A stretch of DNA of 64,000 bases, taken from the NCBI GenBank assembly GCA_030528455.1, contig JAUMYW010000009.1, positions 1 through 64,000 on the forward strand, written 5' to 3'. The stretch's first letter is position 1. Every line of letters begins with the position of its first letter. The notes beneath the pieces were generated by a model that was given only the letters and a program-made list of their open reading frames with translations, did not search any database and was not told the DNA's origin. The stretch is from Neisseria sp. (lineage in GTDB: Bacteria; Pseudomonadota; Gammaproteobacteria; Burkholderiales; Neisseriaceae). Of the stretch, positions 18,245 to 28,288 are shown piece after piece. The translations under genes were made by a program, and so were the position numbers.

Positions 18245-18272
18245 CCGTCTGAAAAGCGTGTTTCAGACGGCC
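18245..18272 (-). terminator. Uptake-word hairpin between fabH and fabD
   Basis: Arms GCCGTCTGAAA (18245-18255) and TTTCAGACGGC (18262-18272) pair around six bases. On the minus strand it is followed by TTTTCC. It lies seven bases past the fabH stop and may reduce read-through into fabD. Confidence 0.7.
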
Positions 18273-18278
18273 TGCGTT

Positions 18279-19238
18279 TTAGTATTTGAGCAATACCGCG
18301 CCCCAAGCGAAACCGCCGCCTATGCCTTCGAGCAGCAGGGTTTGTCCGCGCTTGATGCGCCCGTCCCGAATGCCTGCGTCCAAGGCCAGAGGAATAGAGG
18401 CGGCGGAAGTGTTGCCGTGATCCTGCACGGTCAAAATCACTTTTTCCATATCCAAACCCAAATGTTTGGCGGTACTTTCGATGATGCGCCGGTTGGCCTG
18501 ATGCGGCACCAGCCAGTCGATTTGCTCCGCCGCCGTACCGGATTCGGCCAATACGTCTTCGGCGGCTTTGGCCAACGTTTTGACGGCGAACTTGAACACG
18601 CCCGGGCCGTCCATGCGGATAAACGGCGTGCCGCAGACTTTGCCGTTAACTACCGTTCCCGGCACGTTCAGCAAATCGAGATACGCGCCGTCCGCCTGCA
18701 ATTTGCTGTGGATAATGCCGACGTTTTCAGATGCGCCCAACACCACAGCACCTGCACCGTCGCCGAACAGCACGCAGGTGCTGCGGTCTTCCCAATCCAG
18801 AATGCGGCTGAATGTTTCCGCACCGATAACCAGTGCTTTTTCTGCCATGCCGCTTCTGATATAGGCGTTGGCCGTATTGAGTGCGTACATAAAACCGGCG
18901 CAGACGGCCTGCACGTCGAAAGCGGGACAGCCTGCGATGCCGAGTTTGTTCTGCACGATGGTGGCGGTTGAGGGGAAAATCATATCGGGCGTGGACGTGG
19001 CCAGCACAATCAGATCGATTTCGTCCGGCGAGACGTTTGCCGCAGCCAGTGCCCGCCGCGCCGCTTCTGCCGCCAAATCGCTGGTTTGTTCGTTGTCTTC
19101 GGCAAAATGACGGTATTTGATGCCGGTACGGGTAGTAATCCACTCGTCCGACGTGTCGACAATGTGTGCCAAATCGTCATTACTGACCCGCTTGGCGGGC
19201 AGAAAGCTGCCTGTTCCGAGAATTTCTGCATACGGCAT
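18279..19238 (-). CDS. fabH: 3-oxoacyl-[ACP] synthase III (FabH)
   Basis: 319 residues from [14 protein letters not shown], preceded by AGAAAGGG. The frame extends upstream but without support. The catalytic Cys is in [11 protein letters not shown] near 112, His in VPHQANRRI near 246 and Asn in HGNTSAAS near 276. It condenses acetyl-CoA with malonyl-ACP to start fatty acid synthesis. Order plsX-fabH-fabD is the usual one. Confidence 0.96.
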   Translation of the reverse strand: MPYAEILGTGSFLPAKRVSNDDLAHIVDTSDEWITTRTGIKYRHFAEDNEQTSDLAAEAARRALAAANVSPDEIDLIVLATSTPDMIFPSTATIVQNKLGIAGCPAFDVQAVCAGFMYALNTANAYIRSGMAEKALVIGAETFSRILDWEDRSTCVLFGDGAGAVVLGASENVGIIHSKLQADGAYLDLLNVPGTVVNGKVCGTPFIRMDGPGVFKFAVKTLAKAAEDVLAESGTAAEQIDWLVPHQANRRIIESTAKHLGLDMEKVILTVQDHGNTSAASIPLALDAGIRDGRIKRGQTLLLEGIGGGFAWGAVLLKY

Positions 19239-19361
19239 CGGCGCACCCTTTCTCTGTTTTGAAGCGAAAAAAACATTGTAAAAGAAGTTTGGGGTTTTAT
19301 CCATGCAAACAGGCCGTCTGCAACACTGCCCCGCACAAACGGCCTGCAAACAGCAGCCGAA

Positions 19362-20408
19362 TCAGACGGCAGCCCCGCTGCCGGGTTTGAGTTCTTCCAA
19401 TACGGCCAGCTGCACGGCAACTCCTTCTTCGATTCTTGTCAGGCTGTCGGCCTTGGCCTCGTGATACGCTTCTTCCAAAGCATACATAAAGCCGACTGCA
19501 TCGGTACCGCCGTGGCTTTTGACAACCACGCCGCGCAAACCGAGGAAAATCGCACCGTTGAATTTGCGCGGATCGAGCTTGTTTTTAAATCCTTTGAGTG
19601 CCGGCATGGCTGCCAGCGCACCGAGTTTGTTCAGCCAGCCGGCTTGGAATTCCTGTTTGATTTCGCCGCCCATAAACCTGACTGCGCCTTCAATGGTTTT
19701 CAATACGATATTGCCGACAAAGCCGTCTGCAACCAATACATCGACTTCGCCGCTGAATACACCGTCTCCCTCGACATTGCCGACAAAATTCAAACGGCTC
19801 TCCGACAGCAGCTTATGCGCCAGTTTGACCGTATCCGTGCCTTTAATGTCTTCCGTGCCGACATTAAGCAAACCGACACGCGGCACGCCTTTTTCGGGAT
19901 TCAAAGCCTGGACCAATTCGCTGCCGATAACGGCAAACTGAACCAGCTGCTCCGCACTGCAGTCCACATTGGCACCCAAATCCAGCACCAGAGTCGTATG
20001 GCCGTTTTTGCCCGGCAGGAATTTGGCAATCGCCGGACGCTCGATACCGCTCACGGTTTTCAGTACAAAGCGCGCCGTTGCCATCAGCGCACCTGTATTG
20101 CCTGCCGACACGGCCGCCTGCGCGCGCCCCTCCTTCACCAGATTGACAGCCACACGCATAGACGAATCTTTTTTATTTTTCAGTGCCGATTGCGGCTGTT
20201 CGTCCATTTCCACCACCTGCGTCGCCGGCACGATTTCAACGCGTTCCATCGGCACGCCCGCCTGAGGCAAAACCTGCCGCAAAGCCGCTTCGTTACCCGC
20301 CATCAGCAGGCGCACATCGGTTCTGCCGCGCAAAAACGCCGCCGCACCGGCTGCCGTTACAGACAAACCGGCATCACCGCCCATCGCATCAACTGCCAAT
20401 ATAATCAT
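19362..20408 (-). CDS. plsX: Phosphate acyltransferase PlsX
   Basis: 348 residues from MIILAVDAMGGDAG with GAGGAG upstream. The family start motif is intact, with NVGTEDIKGTD later. It converts acyl-ACP to acyl-phosphate for phosphatidic acid synthesis at the membrane. It is followed by fabH 123 bases later. The phosphoribosyltransferase gene lies immediately upstream. Confidence 0.96.
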   Translation of the reverse strand: MIILAVDAMGGDAGLSVTAAGAAAFLRGRTDVRLLMAGNEAALRQVLPQAGVPMERVEIVPATQVVEMDEQPQSALKNKKDSSMRVAVNLVKEGRAQAAVSAGNTGALMATARFVLKTVSGIERPAIAKFLPGKNGHTTLVLDLGANVDCSAEQLVQFAVIGSELVQALNPEKGVPRVGLLNVGTEDIKGTDTVKLAHKLLSESRLNFVGNVEGDGVFSGEVDVLVADGFVGNIVLKTIEGAVRFMGGEIKQEFQAGWLNKLGALAAMPALKGFKNKLDPRKFNGAIFLGLRGVVVKSHGGTDAVGFMYALEEAYHEAKADSLTRIEEGVAVQLAVLEELKPGSGAAV

Positions 20409-20479
20409 TTTATTCTCCTCTGTCGGCTTGCTTTGTCGCACAGGCCGTCTGCAGCTTCCGCCGCAACCGCCCACACCCA

Positions 20480-21013
20480 TCATACTTCGCGCGCGCCGCC
20501 CGCAGCCAAACGGTTGTGTTCGGCAATGTCTTCGGCATCCCAAGGATAATTAATCCACCAGTCCTCAACCGTAATACCGCTGAAATAATGCACGCCTTCG
20601 GGAATTGTACCCGCTTTGGCTTTGATTTTCTCATGCAGCACTGCCACTCCGATTTCGCCAAAAGCTTCCTTGCCCAATTCGTTCAGCACAAATTCCATAG
20701 TTACACGGGAATCGTCCACTTCGTCGACCACCAGCACGTTTTTGCCGCGTATGCTGTCGGGAATCGGATCGAGCCATTGGATTTTCTTCACTTCCTCCGT
20801 TACCCTGCCCGCATCGTCGCTGTCGTAATATGCCGTTGTTACCGCATAAATCGGAATGTTCAGAAAACAACGCAGTATGCGCGCAGGAATAAAACCACCG
20901 CCGCCGATGGCTATCATTGCATCGAATTTCACGCCGCTGCGGTTGATTTTTTCCGCCAGATTTTTCAAAACCCGATGAATTTCGTCATAGGTATACCAAA
21001 TTTTTACGGTCAT
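20480..21013 (-). CDS. Phosphoribosyltransferase-family protein
   Basis: 177 residues from MTVKIWYTYDEIHRVL. It carries a PRPP-binding loop VLVVDEVDDSRVTM near 95-110, close to the type I PRTase signature, and MIAIGGGGFIPARIL near 33. It resembles xanthine/hypoxanthine-type PRTases of Neisseria and relatives, but the hood is short and the base cannot be told. It sits between rpmF and plsX, where other bacteria have none. rpmF has its own terminator, so this gene may lead the plsX-fabH-fabD transcript. Confidence 0.82.
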   Translation of the reverse strand: MTVKIWYTYDEIHRVLKNLAEKINRSGVKFDAMIAIGGGGFIPARILRCFLNIPIYAVTTAYYDSDDAGRVTEEVKKIQWLDPIPDSIRGKNVLVVDEVDDSRVTMEFVLNELGKEAFGEIGVAVLHEKIKAKAGTIPEGVHYFSGITVEDWWINYPWDAEDIAEHNRLAAGGAREV

Positions 21014-21155
21014 CTTACCGCCCCCTTGATACGCCGGTTCCAAGCCGGCAGATTCCATTGCTGCTGAAACGGCCCTGCACGCGGCAAGCCGCCTCTACTT
21101 CCGCTGCTCGCCGGATTATCCGACATACAGACGGTCTACGATACCCCGATAAACG

Positions 21156-21188
21156 AAAAAACGGAAACCCGTTAAAGATTTCCGTTTT
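21156..21188 (-). terminator. Rho-independent terminator after rpmF
   Basis: Arms AAAACGGAAA (21158-21167) and TTTCCGTTTT (21179-21188) surround an 11-base loop. On the minus strand a T-run follows. It lies 20 bases past the rpmF stop, so rpmF and the phosphoribosyltransferase gene are at least partly uncoupled. Confidence 0.8.
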
Positions 21189-21207
21189 ATCCGCCCGGTC
21201 CGAAGTC

Positions 21208-21387
21208 TTATTCGCCTTTGGCCTTAACGACTTTGCGGCCGCGGTACATTCCGTTTGGAGAAATGTGGTGCGGACGGTGTACTTCGCCGGTTACTCCGTC
21301 AACCGACAGGGCTGGCGCAGTCAGCGCATCGTGAGAACGGTGCATACCGCGTTTAGATGGGGATTTTTTATTTTGTTGAACAGCCAT
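21208..21387 (-). CDS. rpmF: 50S ribosomal protein L32
   Basis: 59 residues, [20 protein letters not shown] at the start and [10 protein letters not shown] at the end, the standard L32 sequence and length. It is a structural protein of the large ribosomal subunit. It follows yceD by 24 bases, the conserved yceD-rpmF pair, with GGAGCTTG-like ribosome site upstream. Confidence 0.95.
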   Translation of the reverse strand: MAVQQNKKSPSKRGMHRSHDALTAPALSVDGVTGEVHRPHHISPNGMYRGRKVVKAKGE

Positions 21388-21411
21388 TTCAAGCTCCTGA
21401 AAAAATTTAGG

Positions 21412-21915
21412 TTAGTTGTTGCGTTTCAGCCCCGCCAATACGGCAAACGGATTAGGCTTGTCTTGATTGATGCCGGCCGGCATTTCATTGCCGCATTCTT
21501 CATGACGCGGCGCATAAGGCATCGCCATCAAGATTTGGTCTTCTGCCAACTCGCGCACGTCAAGTTCTTTAGGACAAAGCATACCTTCCAATTCCTCATC
21601 GGAAAGCATGGCCTCATCCAGCCTGCCCTCATCGAAAAACAATACGATACGCGCCGTTTCATCCAAATCCGCCTCAACAGGCTTCATGCAGCGCTGACAC
21701 TGCAAGGACAAACCGGCCTTCACTTCCAAATCCAAAAAAGGACGCTGCAAACTATCCGTTCCGCCTTTCAAACGGATGGAAATCTCAGCATCACGGCCTG
21801 CAAAATATTCGTGCGACCAAACACGTTCGTCGAGGCTGCGCAGGGCAACGGAAAATTCAAGCAGCCGCTTTTCGGAGGCGAAAGCTGCGGGGTCAATCAA
21901 ATAAGGGGTTAACAT
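21412..21915 (-). CDS. yceD: YceD/DUF177 family protein (23S rRNA accumulation)
   Basis: 167 residues from MLTPYLIDPAAFASEKR. It has the family's metal-like pair CQRCMKPV near 84 and the LCPKELDVRELAEDQILMA block. In E. coli and plants DUF177 proteins aid 23S rRNA accumulation. It pairs with rpmF as usual and diverges from the maf gene on the other strand, 51 bases away. Confidence 0.88.
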   Translation of the reverse strand: MLTPYLIDPAAFASEKRLLEFSVALRSLDERVWSHEYFAGRDAEISIRLKGGTDSLQRPFLDLEVKAGLSLQCQRCMKPVEADLDETARIVLFFDEGRLDEAMLSDEELEGMLCPKELDVRELAEDQILMAMPYAPRHEECGNEMPAGINQDKPNPFAVLAGLKRNN

Positions 21916-21966
21916 AAACGGGGTATGATATAATTCAAATCTTTCGCCGTCAATGTTTTTAGCACC

Positions 21967-22557
21967 ATGAAATCCGAACTGCCGCTGATTCTGGCTTCTT
22001 CTTCCATCTTCCGCCGCGAACAGCTTGCCCGTTTGTCGTCCGACTTCCAAACCGCTTCGCCCGATTTCGACGAAACGCCCCTGCCCGGCGAGCACGCGCG
22101 GGATACGGCTTTGCGCCTGGCCGTCGGCAAAGCCCGATCGCTGTCCGAACGGTTTCCCGCTGCTCTGATTATCGGTGCCGACCAAGTGGCATTATGTCGG
22201 GGACGACAGTTGGGCAAACCGATGAACGTGGCGTGCGCGCAACAGATGTTGGAAGAGTTGAGCGGCCGGACAATACGTTTTTACAGTGCGGTCTGTCTTC
22301 TCAACACGGCATCAGGCCGTCTGCAGCAACATGCGGACGAAACCGTCGTTACCATGCGCAAACTGACGGCGCGGCAAATTGCCGCTTATCTGTCCCGCGA
22401 ACCCGACGCGGTTTACTGTGCCGGCGCAGCCAAAAGCGAAGGGTTGGGCAGTGCGCTGATTGAACAAATCAACAGCTGCGATCCGAACGCGCTCATTGGT
22501 CTGCCGCTGTTCAAACTGGTGGATTTTCTGACAACCGAAGGGGTGGAAATTTTATAA
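21967..22557 (+). CDS. Maf-family nucleoside triphosphate pyrophosphatase (YceF type)
   Basis: 196 residues. The family opens with LILASSSIFRREQLARL and has FDETPLPGE and the catalytic GADQVA loop. It hydrolyses modified or non-canonical nucleoside triphosphates; YceF-type members prefer 7-methyl-GTP. It is divergent from yceD-rpmF, and in E. coli yceF also lies next to yceD. A second Maf lies at 29660-30268. Confidence 0.9.
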   Translation: MKSELPLILASSSIFRREQLARLSSDFQTASPDFDETPLPGEHARDTALRLAVGKARSLSERFPAALIIGADQVALCRGRQLGKPMNVACAQQMLEELSGRTIRFYSAVCLLNTASGRLQQHADETVVTMRKLTARQIAAYLSREPDAVYCAGAAKSEGLGSALIEQINSCDPNALIGLPLFKLVDFLTTEGVEIL

Positions 22558-22596
22558 GCTGCCCTGTTTCTTGATCTTTCGAAAGCCGATGCTGCA

Positions 22597-23307
22597 ATGA
22601 ACCCTGTCTTATATTTGATTCCGACACCTCTGGGTACGCCGGACACCCCCTGTCTGCTGCCCCATGAAGCGGCAGAAATCGCCGTGCTGACCGATTTTGT
22701 CGTCGAAGCGGAAAAAACCGCTCGCGCCCATCTGAAACACTTGGGCATACGCACACCGATACGCGAACTGAATTTGAAAACCTTAAACGAACACAGCAGC
22801 CCCAACGCACTACCCGAGCTCATCCGTCCTTTGCTGGAAGGCCGAAGTATGGGATTGTTGAGTGAAGCGGGCTGCCCCGCCGTAGCCGACCCTGGCGCGG
22901 ATTTGGTGGCACTGGCACACCTCCGGGGTTTCGAAGTCCGTCCGCTGACCGGTCCTTCAAGCATTATGCTTGCTCTGATGGCTTCGGGTGCAAACGGGCA
23001 GAATTTTGCATTCAAAGGTTATCTACCGTCCGAAAAAAATGCACGTATCGAAGCACTGAAGAAATTGGAACAGCATTCCCGCCGCCATAACGAAACCGCT
23101 GTTTTTATCGAAACGCCATACCGCAACGACGCGTTACTGGCCGATGCGCTGGACTGCCTGTCGCCCGAAACGCGGCTCTGCACCGCCTGCGACCTGACCC
23201 TGCCGACCCAACAGATTATCAGCCGCCGCGTGGCCGACTGGCGCAAAGCCACAGAACGCCCACTACTGAAAAAACGCCCCTGTATTTTTGTACTGCACGC
23301 CGCCTGA
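22597..23307 (+). CDS. SAM-dependent methyltransferase, tetrapyrrole-methylase (RsmI-like) family
   Basis: 236 residues. The fold starts LYLIPTPLGTPDTPCLLP, has LLSEAGCPAVADPGADLV, and the GPSSIMLALMASG loop. These match the tetrapyrrole methylase superfamily. It is shorter than and diverged from true RsmI, which is found at 38248. The substrate is unknown. It follows maf by 39 bases and may be co-transcribed with it. Confidence 0.82.
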   Translation: MNPVLYLIPTPLGTPDTPCLLPHEAAEIAVLTDFVVEAEKTARAHLKHLGIRTPIRELNLKTLNEHSSPNALPELIRPLLEGRSMGLLSEAGCPAVADPGADLVALAHLRGFEVRPLTGPSSIMLALMASGANGQNFAFKGYLPSEKNARIEALKKLEQHSRRHNETAVFIETPYRNDALLADALDCLSPETRLCTACDLTLPTQQIISRRVADWRKATERPLLKKRPCIFVLHAA

Positions 23308-23555
23308 GGCCGTCTGCAGCCATTACAAGGTTTCTTCGTTCCGCCTACCGAACTGCATTTGCGGTTTGATTATGGAAATGAGCTGTATCCGACCATACAA
23401 AACAAGAAGGCGGCATTCCCGAACAAAGGGCTGCCGCTTGATGCGGCCTGTCTCCGGGGAGTGTGTACCCGCCGGCGCAATCCATTATAATTCTTTCCCA
23501 CTCCTATATCCGACAAACCTGAATATGTCTGTCGACAACAAGTTGGTACACCATC

Positions 23556-25034
23556 ATGAAATACCGAGATTTAAGAGAATTTATCCGGATGCTGGAACAA
23601 CAGGGCCGTCTGAAAACGATTGCCACCCCCGTTTCGCCGCATTTGGAAATGACCGAAATTGCCGACCGAGTACTGCGGGCCGGCGGACCGGCTTTGCTGT
23701 TTGAAAACACGGTGCGGCAAAACGGTTCGCGTTACGATTTTCCCGTGCTGGCCAATCTGTTCGGCACGCCCGAGCGGGTGGCGATGGGCATGGGTGCGGA
23801 CAGTGTGGACAAACTGCGCGAAATCGGTAAAACGCTGGCTTATCTGAAAGAACCGGAACCGCCCAAAGGCATTAAAGACGCGTTTTCCAAACTGCCGCTG
23901 CTGAAAGACATATGGAGCATGGCACCGAATGTGGTGAAAAAAGCACCGTGCCAAGAAATCGTGATTGAAGGCGGCGATGTCGATTTAAGCAAACTGCCGA
24001 TTCAGCATTGTTGGCCGGAAGATGTTGCGCCGCTGGTAACATGGGGGCTTACCGTTACCCGCAGTCCGCATAAAAAACGCCAGAATTTAGGCATTTACCG
24101 CCAACAGCTTATCGGCAAAAACAAGCTGATTATGCGCTGGCTGGCACACCGCGGCGGCGCGTTGGATTTTCAGGCGCATAAAAAACTGCACCCCGACACG
24201 CCTTATCCCGTTGCGGTGGTGCTGGGCTGCGACCCCGCCACCATTCTCGGCGCGGTTACGCCCGTGCCCGACACCTTGAGCGAATATCAGTTTGCCGGTT
24301 TGCTGCGCGGTTCGCGTACCGAATTGGTGAAATGTGTCGGCAACGATTTGCAAGTGCCCGCGCGTGCCGAAATCGTGCTCGAAGGCGTTATCCACCCCGA
24401 TGAAACCGCGCTGGAAGGACCCTACGGCGACCACACCGGCTATTACAACGAGCAGGATTGGTTCCCCGTGTTTACGGTGGAACGCATCACCATGCGCGAA
24501 AACCCGATTTACCACAGCACTTATACCGGCAAACCGCCCGACGAACCTGCCGTGCTGGGCGTGGCCTTGAACGAAGTGTTCGTGCCGCTGTTGCAAAAAC
24601 AGTTTCCCGAAATCGTCGATTTCTATCTGCCACCCGAAGGCTGTTCGTACCGCATGGCCGTGGTCAGCATCAAAAAGCAATACGCGGGACACGCCAAGCG
24701 GGTGATGATGGGCTGCTGGAGTTTTCTGCGCCAGTTTATGTACACCAAATTCATTGTGGTGGTGGACGACGATGTGGACTGCCGCGACTGGAAAGAAGTG
24801 ATTTGGGCGATTACCACCCGCATGGATCCCGTGCGAGATACGGTGTTGGTGGAAAACACGCCGATCGACTACCTCGACTTTGCCAGCCCCGTTTCAGGCT
24901 TGGGCGGCAAAATGGGCTTGGATGCCACCAACAAATGGCCAGGCGAAACCGACCGCGAATGGGGGCGCGTCATCAAACGCGATGCGGCAACCGTTGCCAA
25001 AGTCGATGCCATATGGCAGGAACTGGATTTGTAA
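23556..25034 (+). CDS. ubiD: UbiD 4-hydroxy-3-polyprenylbenzoate decarboxylase
   Basis: 492 residues, the usual UbiD length. [20 protein letters not shown] is the family start, and later [20 protein letters not shown] and [20 protein letters not shown] are conserved. It decarboxylates 3-polyprenyl-4-hydroxybenzoate using prenylated flavin made by UbiX, which is not in the window. It has its own terminator. The 248 bases upstream hold no recognised gene. Confidence 0.95.
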   Translation: MKYRDLREFIRMLEQQGRLKTIATPVSPHLEMTEIADRVLRAGGPALLFENTVRQNGSRYDFPVLANLFGTPERVAMGMGADSVDKLREIGKTLAYLKEPEPPKGIKDAFSKLPLLKDIWSMAPNVVKKAPCQEIVIEGGDVDLSKLPIQHCWPEDVAPLVTWGLTVTRSPHKKRQNLGIYRQQLIGKNKLIMRWLAHRGGALDFQAHKKLHPDTPYPVAVVLGCDPATILGAVTPVPDTLSEYQFAGLLRGSRTELVKCVGNDLQVPARAEIVLEGVIHPDETALEGPYGDHTGYYNEQDWFPVFTVERITMRENPIYHSTYTGKPPDEPAVLGVALNEVFVPLLQKQFPEIVDFYLPPEGCSYRMAVVSIKKQYAGHAKRVMMGCWSFLRQFMYTKFIVVVDDDVDCRDWKEVIWAITTRMDPVRDTVLVENTPIDYLDFASPVSGLGGKMGLDATNKWPGETDREWGRVIKRDAATVAKVDAIWQELDL

Positions 25035-25055
25035 ACACCGTCCGTCAAGCTGTCT

Positions 25056-25084
25056 GCCGTCTGAAAATCCGGACGGCTTTTTTT
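25056..25084 (+). terminator. Rho-independent terminator after ubiD
   Basis: A stem GCCGTC/GACGGC (25056-25061 and 25072-25077), part of an uptake word, is followed by a run of seven T (25078-25084). It lies 20 bases past the ubiD stop. Confidence 0.85.
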
Positions 25085-25196
25085 CAACACGGCGGAGAAG
25101 AAAAATCAGGCAAAGTCTGGTTGAAATAGCAGCCGAATGCCGTACAATTCCCGACTCTGCCTTGATTTTCAGACGGCCAAAGCCGCACGTAAAGTT

Positions 25197-26972
25197 ATGA
25201 TGAAAAACCTTTTTGCCTTATTCGCTGCCCTTTTCTGTTTCGTTCTCCCCGCCCATGCGCTGGATGCCTCCAAGCTGCTGCCGCCCGAACTGGCTTTTGT
25301 GCCGCAGGTTCAGGCAGGTGCAGACGGCATCAACGTACAGTTCCGCATTGCAGACGGCTATTATCTCTACCAATCGAAAATCGAAGCCGAAACCGATCCT
25401 GAAAACCTGCTCGGTTCGCCTATGTTCAGCAAAGGCGAGGAAAAGGAAGACGAATTTTTCGGCAAACAAACGGTTTATCATCATGCGGCACAAGCCGTTT
25501 TCCCTTATACTGCGAAAGCGGAAAACTACCGCCTGACCCTGCTTTATCAGGGCTGCGCCGAAGCGGGCGTATGCTATCCGCCGTCTGAAACCGTATTCGA
25601 CATTCAAGGCGAAGGGCTGTATCAGGCCGACGTTCCCGAAACAGAAAACGGTAAAAACCGTTTTCTTGCGCCTGAAAGCCGTACTGCCCCACCGTCATCG
25701 GACGGCAACAGCCGTTTCAAACTGTCGCGCGAAACGCTCAACGCCAATCTTTTGGCGTTTTTTCTCGCCGGTTTGGGGTTGAGTTTCACCGCCTGCATGT
25801 ATCCTCTGATTCCGATTGTTTCGGGCATCGTTATCGGCCAAAACGCCTCGCGCGGCCGCGCCTTCACTCTGACGCTGATTTATACGCAGGGCCTGGCACT
25901 GACTTACACTCTGGTCGGCGTACTGGCCGGACTGACCGGCTCTCTGCTGACCGTTTGGCTGCAACAGGCTTGGGTCGTGCTGGCCGCTTCCGCTGTGATG
26001 GTACTGCTCGCGCTGTCGATGTTCGGCCTTTTCCAACTGCAACTGCCGTCTGCAGTTCAAAATTATTTCAATCATAAAAGCAACGGCTTGTCGGGTGGAA
26101 AAGCCGCGTCCGTCTTCCTGATGGGCATGTTTTCCGCGCTGATTGTCGGCCCCTGCGTCGCGCCGCCGCTGGCCTTTGCGCTGGGCTACATCGGACAAAC
26201 CGGCGATGCGCTACTCGGCGGCGCGGCCTTGTACGCGCTGGCACTCGGCACCGGCGTTCCGCTCGTCATTATCGGCACATTCGGCGGCCATATTCTGCCG
26301 AAAGCAGGCGCATGGATGAACGGCGTGAAATACGCTTTCGGCTTTCTGCTTTTGGCCGTTGCTGTTTATCTGGCTTCGCCTTATCTGCCTTACTCGCCGA
26401 CCGCCGCACTTTATACCGCTCTGCTCGCCGTACCTGCGTTTTGGCTGCTGGCCGCTCTGTTCAAACAAGGCCGTCTGAAAACAGGCTTGCCATCGGCAAT
26501 ATTCGCAACGCTGCTATTGGGCAGCGGCATATGGTTCGGCCTGAACAGCATACGCGGCGAAACCACTGCTTTGCACCGTTTTCTGAGCCTGTATCCGCAA
26601 AACGCACACAATACGGCACACCAACGCTTCACCTCCGTTGCCGAATTGGAAACCGCCATTCAGGCGGCCTTTGCTTCCGATCCGAACACACCCGTCCTGC
26701 TCGACTTTTACGCCGATTGGTGTGTTTCCTGCAAAGAAATGGAAGCCTACACTTTCAGCCGACCGGAAACCGCCGCCGCCCTGCCGCTCGACCGTCTGTT
26801 CCAAATCGACGTTACGGCCAATTCGCCCGAACACCGCGAAATTCTGCAACGATACGGGCTGTTCGGCCCGCCCGGGCTGTTCGTCCTCCGTGAGGACGGC
26901 AGCCGCAGCGAAGCCCTGCTCGGCTTTGCCAAACCCGACGCGCTGATTGAATGGTATCGAGCCAACAAATAG
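25197..26972 (+). CDS. dsbD: Thiol:disulfide interchange protein DsbD
   Basis: 591 residues from one of two adjacent ATGs. A signal peptide is followed by the periplasmic alpha domain with QGCAEAGVCYPP near 119-130. About eight membrane helices carry cysteines in FTACMYPLIPI near 198 and VGPCVAPPLAFA near 318. A C-terminal thioredoxin-like domain has DWCVSCKEM near 507. It passes cytoplasmic thioredoxin electrons to periplasmic partners, for example for cytochrome c maturation, which is consistent with resB/ccsA elsewhere here. Confidence 0.95.
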   Translation: MMKNLFALFAALFCFVLPAHALDASKLLPPELAFVPQVQAGADGINVQFRIADGYYLYQSKIEAETDPENLLGSPMFSKGEEKEDEFFGKQTVYHHAAQAVFPYTAKAENYRLTLLYQGCAEAGVCYPPSETVFDIQGEGLYQADVPETENGKNRFLAPESRTAPPSSDGNSRFKLSRETLNANLLAFFLAGLGLSFTACMYPLIPIVSGIVIGQNASRGRAFTLTLIYTQGLALTYTLVGVLAGLTGSLLTVWLQQAWVVLAASAVMVLLALSMFGLFQLQLPSAVQNYFNHKSNGLSGGKAASVFLMGMFSALIVGPCVAPPLAFALGYIGQTGDALLGGAALYALALGTGVPLVIIGTFGGHILPKAGAWMNGVKYAFGFLLLAVAVYLASPYLPYSPTAALYTALLAVPAFWLLAALFKQGRLKTGLPSAIFATLLLGSGIWFGLNSIRGETTALHRFLSLYPQNAHNTAHQRFTSVAELETAIQAAFASDPNTPVLLDFYADWCVSCKEMEAYTFSRPETAAALPLDRLFQIDVTANSPEHREILQRYGLFGPPGLFVLREDGSRSEALLGFAKPDALIEWYRANK

Positions 26973-26990
26973 CCGCCAAACCATAACAAC

Positions 26991-27019
26991 AAGCCGTCTG
27001 CAAGTGCTGCAGACGGCTT
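26991..27019 (+). terminator. Uptake-word terminator after dsbD
   Basis: Arms AAGCCGTCTGCA (26991-27002) and TGCAGACGGCTT (27008-27019) pair around five bases and end in a short T-rich stretch on the plus strand. Confidence 0.75.
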
Positions 27020-27088
27020 TGATTTCATCTGTCGCAAATCAAGACGGGGGCAAACAGGATATGGATACCCGCACCAGGCAGCAGGTAC

Positions 27089-27118
27089 AAAAAAACCGCC
27101 CGAAACCCTTTCGGACGG
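27089..27118 (-). terminator. Rho-independent terminator after the GGCT-like gene
   Basis: A 10-base stem with one mismatch (27096-27105 with 27109-27118) is followed on the minus strand by seven T (27089-27095). It lies just beyond the minus-strand 27140-27484 gene. Confidence 0.75.
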
Positions 27119-27139
27119 CTTGGCACACCATACACTCAA

Positions 27140-27484
27140 TCAGCCTTGTAGCCGGGCATCGGCATAAATCCATGCCGTCTCACCCGATGCAAACACGGCT
27201 GCCACGCGGACATAATCATCTACCTCATACGCATCGGCTGCCGCCAATTCCTCGTCGCTCAACAGATAAACCATACCGGCAACCCTATCGTCGGGGCAAC
27301 CCGTTTTTATCAAAATCGGATGATGCGTCTTACCGCTGGCAGCCACTACCCGAGAATCGGAAATCGCAATCTCACCCAAACGGTAGCCCGGCAACTCATC
27401 AGGCATCCCGTCCAAAAGACGGCCGAAAGTGGCCAATTGTACATTCGCCTGCTGCAAGGTTCCGTAGGAAAATAATTTCTGCAT
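27140..27484 (-). CDS. Gamma-glutamylcyclotransferase/AIG2-like protein
   Basis: 114 residues. The start MQKLFSYGTLQQANVQ is the classic FxYGTL phosphate-loop of the family, and GMVYLLSDEELAAADAYEVD carries the acidic region that holds the catalytic glutamate. Members make pyroglutamate from gamma-glutamyl dipeptides or act on related amines; the real substrate is not known. It has its own terminator, and its start lies 35 bases from the stop of the ATPase gene. Confidence 0.85.
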   Translation of the reverse strand: MQKLFSYGTLQQANVQLATFGRLLDGMPDELPGYRLGEIAISDSRVVAASGKTHHPILIKTGCPDDRVAGMVYLLSDEELAAADAYEVDDYVRVAAVFASGETAWIYADARLQG

Positions 27485-27518
27485 GATGTCGCTCCTGTTG
27501 CCGACACATAGATGAATA

Positions 27519-28271
27519 TCAGTGCATTACTTGAGCCAAGAACTGCTGGGCACGCTCGCTTTTCGGGTGGTTGAAAAACGATTCGGGTGTGGTGTCTTCG
27601 ACAATCTGGCCGTGATCGATGAAAATAATACGGTCGGCCACTTCTTTGGCAAAACCCATTTCATGGGTAACACACATCATAGTCATGCCGCTTTGCGCCA
27701 AATCCTTCATCACTTTCAGTACCTCGCCGACCATTTCCGGGTCGAGCGCGGAAGTCGGCTCGTCAAACAGCATGACGGCAGGCTCCATCGCCAAGCCTCG
27801 CGCAATGGCCACGCGCTGCTGCTGGCCGCCCGACAATTCGCCCGGCATCGCATCTTTTTTATTCAGCAGGCCGACCCGTTCCAGCAACTCCAATGCCTTC
27901 TGTTCCGCCTGGCTGCGGCTTTGTTTCTTCACCTTCATCGGCGAGAGAATAATGTTCTCCAACACCGTCAGATGAGGATAAAGATTGAAATGCTGGAATA
28001 CGAAGCCGACTTCGGTACGCACTTTGTTCAAGTCTGTTTTCGGATCGGCCACATTCACGCCGTCCACCCAGATTTCGCCGCCCTGAATACTTTCCAATTG
28101 GTTAATGGCTCGGATAAGTGTGGACTTGCCGCTGCCGGAAGGTCCGCAAACCACCACCACTTCGCCTTGTTTCACTTCCAAATTGGCTTTATTGATAACG
28201 TGCAGTTCGCCGAAAAACTTCTCAACGTTTTTCAGGCTCAATACCACTTTGTCTTGAATATGTTTGCTCAT
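27519..28271 (-). CDS. Polar amino acid ABC transporter ATP-binding protein
   Basis: About 250 residues from [14 protein letters not shown]; a GTG seven codons upstream overlaps the ksgA stop and could be used instead. Walker [10 protein letters not shown], signature LSGGQQQR and Walker [13 protein letters not shown] are intact, and the family D-loop [11 protein letters not shown] follows. It is of the GlnQ/HisP type and would power an amino acid importer. No permease gene adjoins it. It is tightly spaced after ksgA. Confidence 0.9.
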   Translation of the reverse strand: MSKHIQDKVVLSLKNVEKFFGELHVINKANLEVKQGEVVVVCGPSGSGKSTLIRAINQLESIQGGEIWVDGVNVADPKTDLNKVRTEVGFVFQHFNLYPHLTVLENIILSPMKVKKQSRSQAEQKALELLERVGLLNKKDAMPGELSGGQQQRVAIARGLAMEPAVMLFDEPTSALDPEMVGEVLKVMKDLAQSGMTMMCVTHEMGFAKEVADRIIFIDHGQIVEDTTPESFFNHPKSERAQQFLAQVMH

Positions 28272-28288
28272 TTTGTTCTTTCGTTTCG

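Noticed and set aside
23308..23555. Possible small gene between the methylase-like gene and ubiD
   Set aside because: The frames there overlap ubiD or lack start context and family features.
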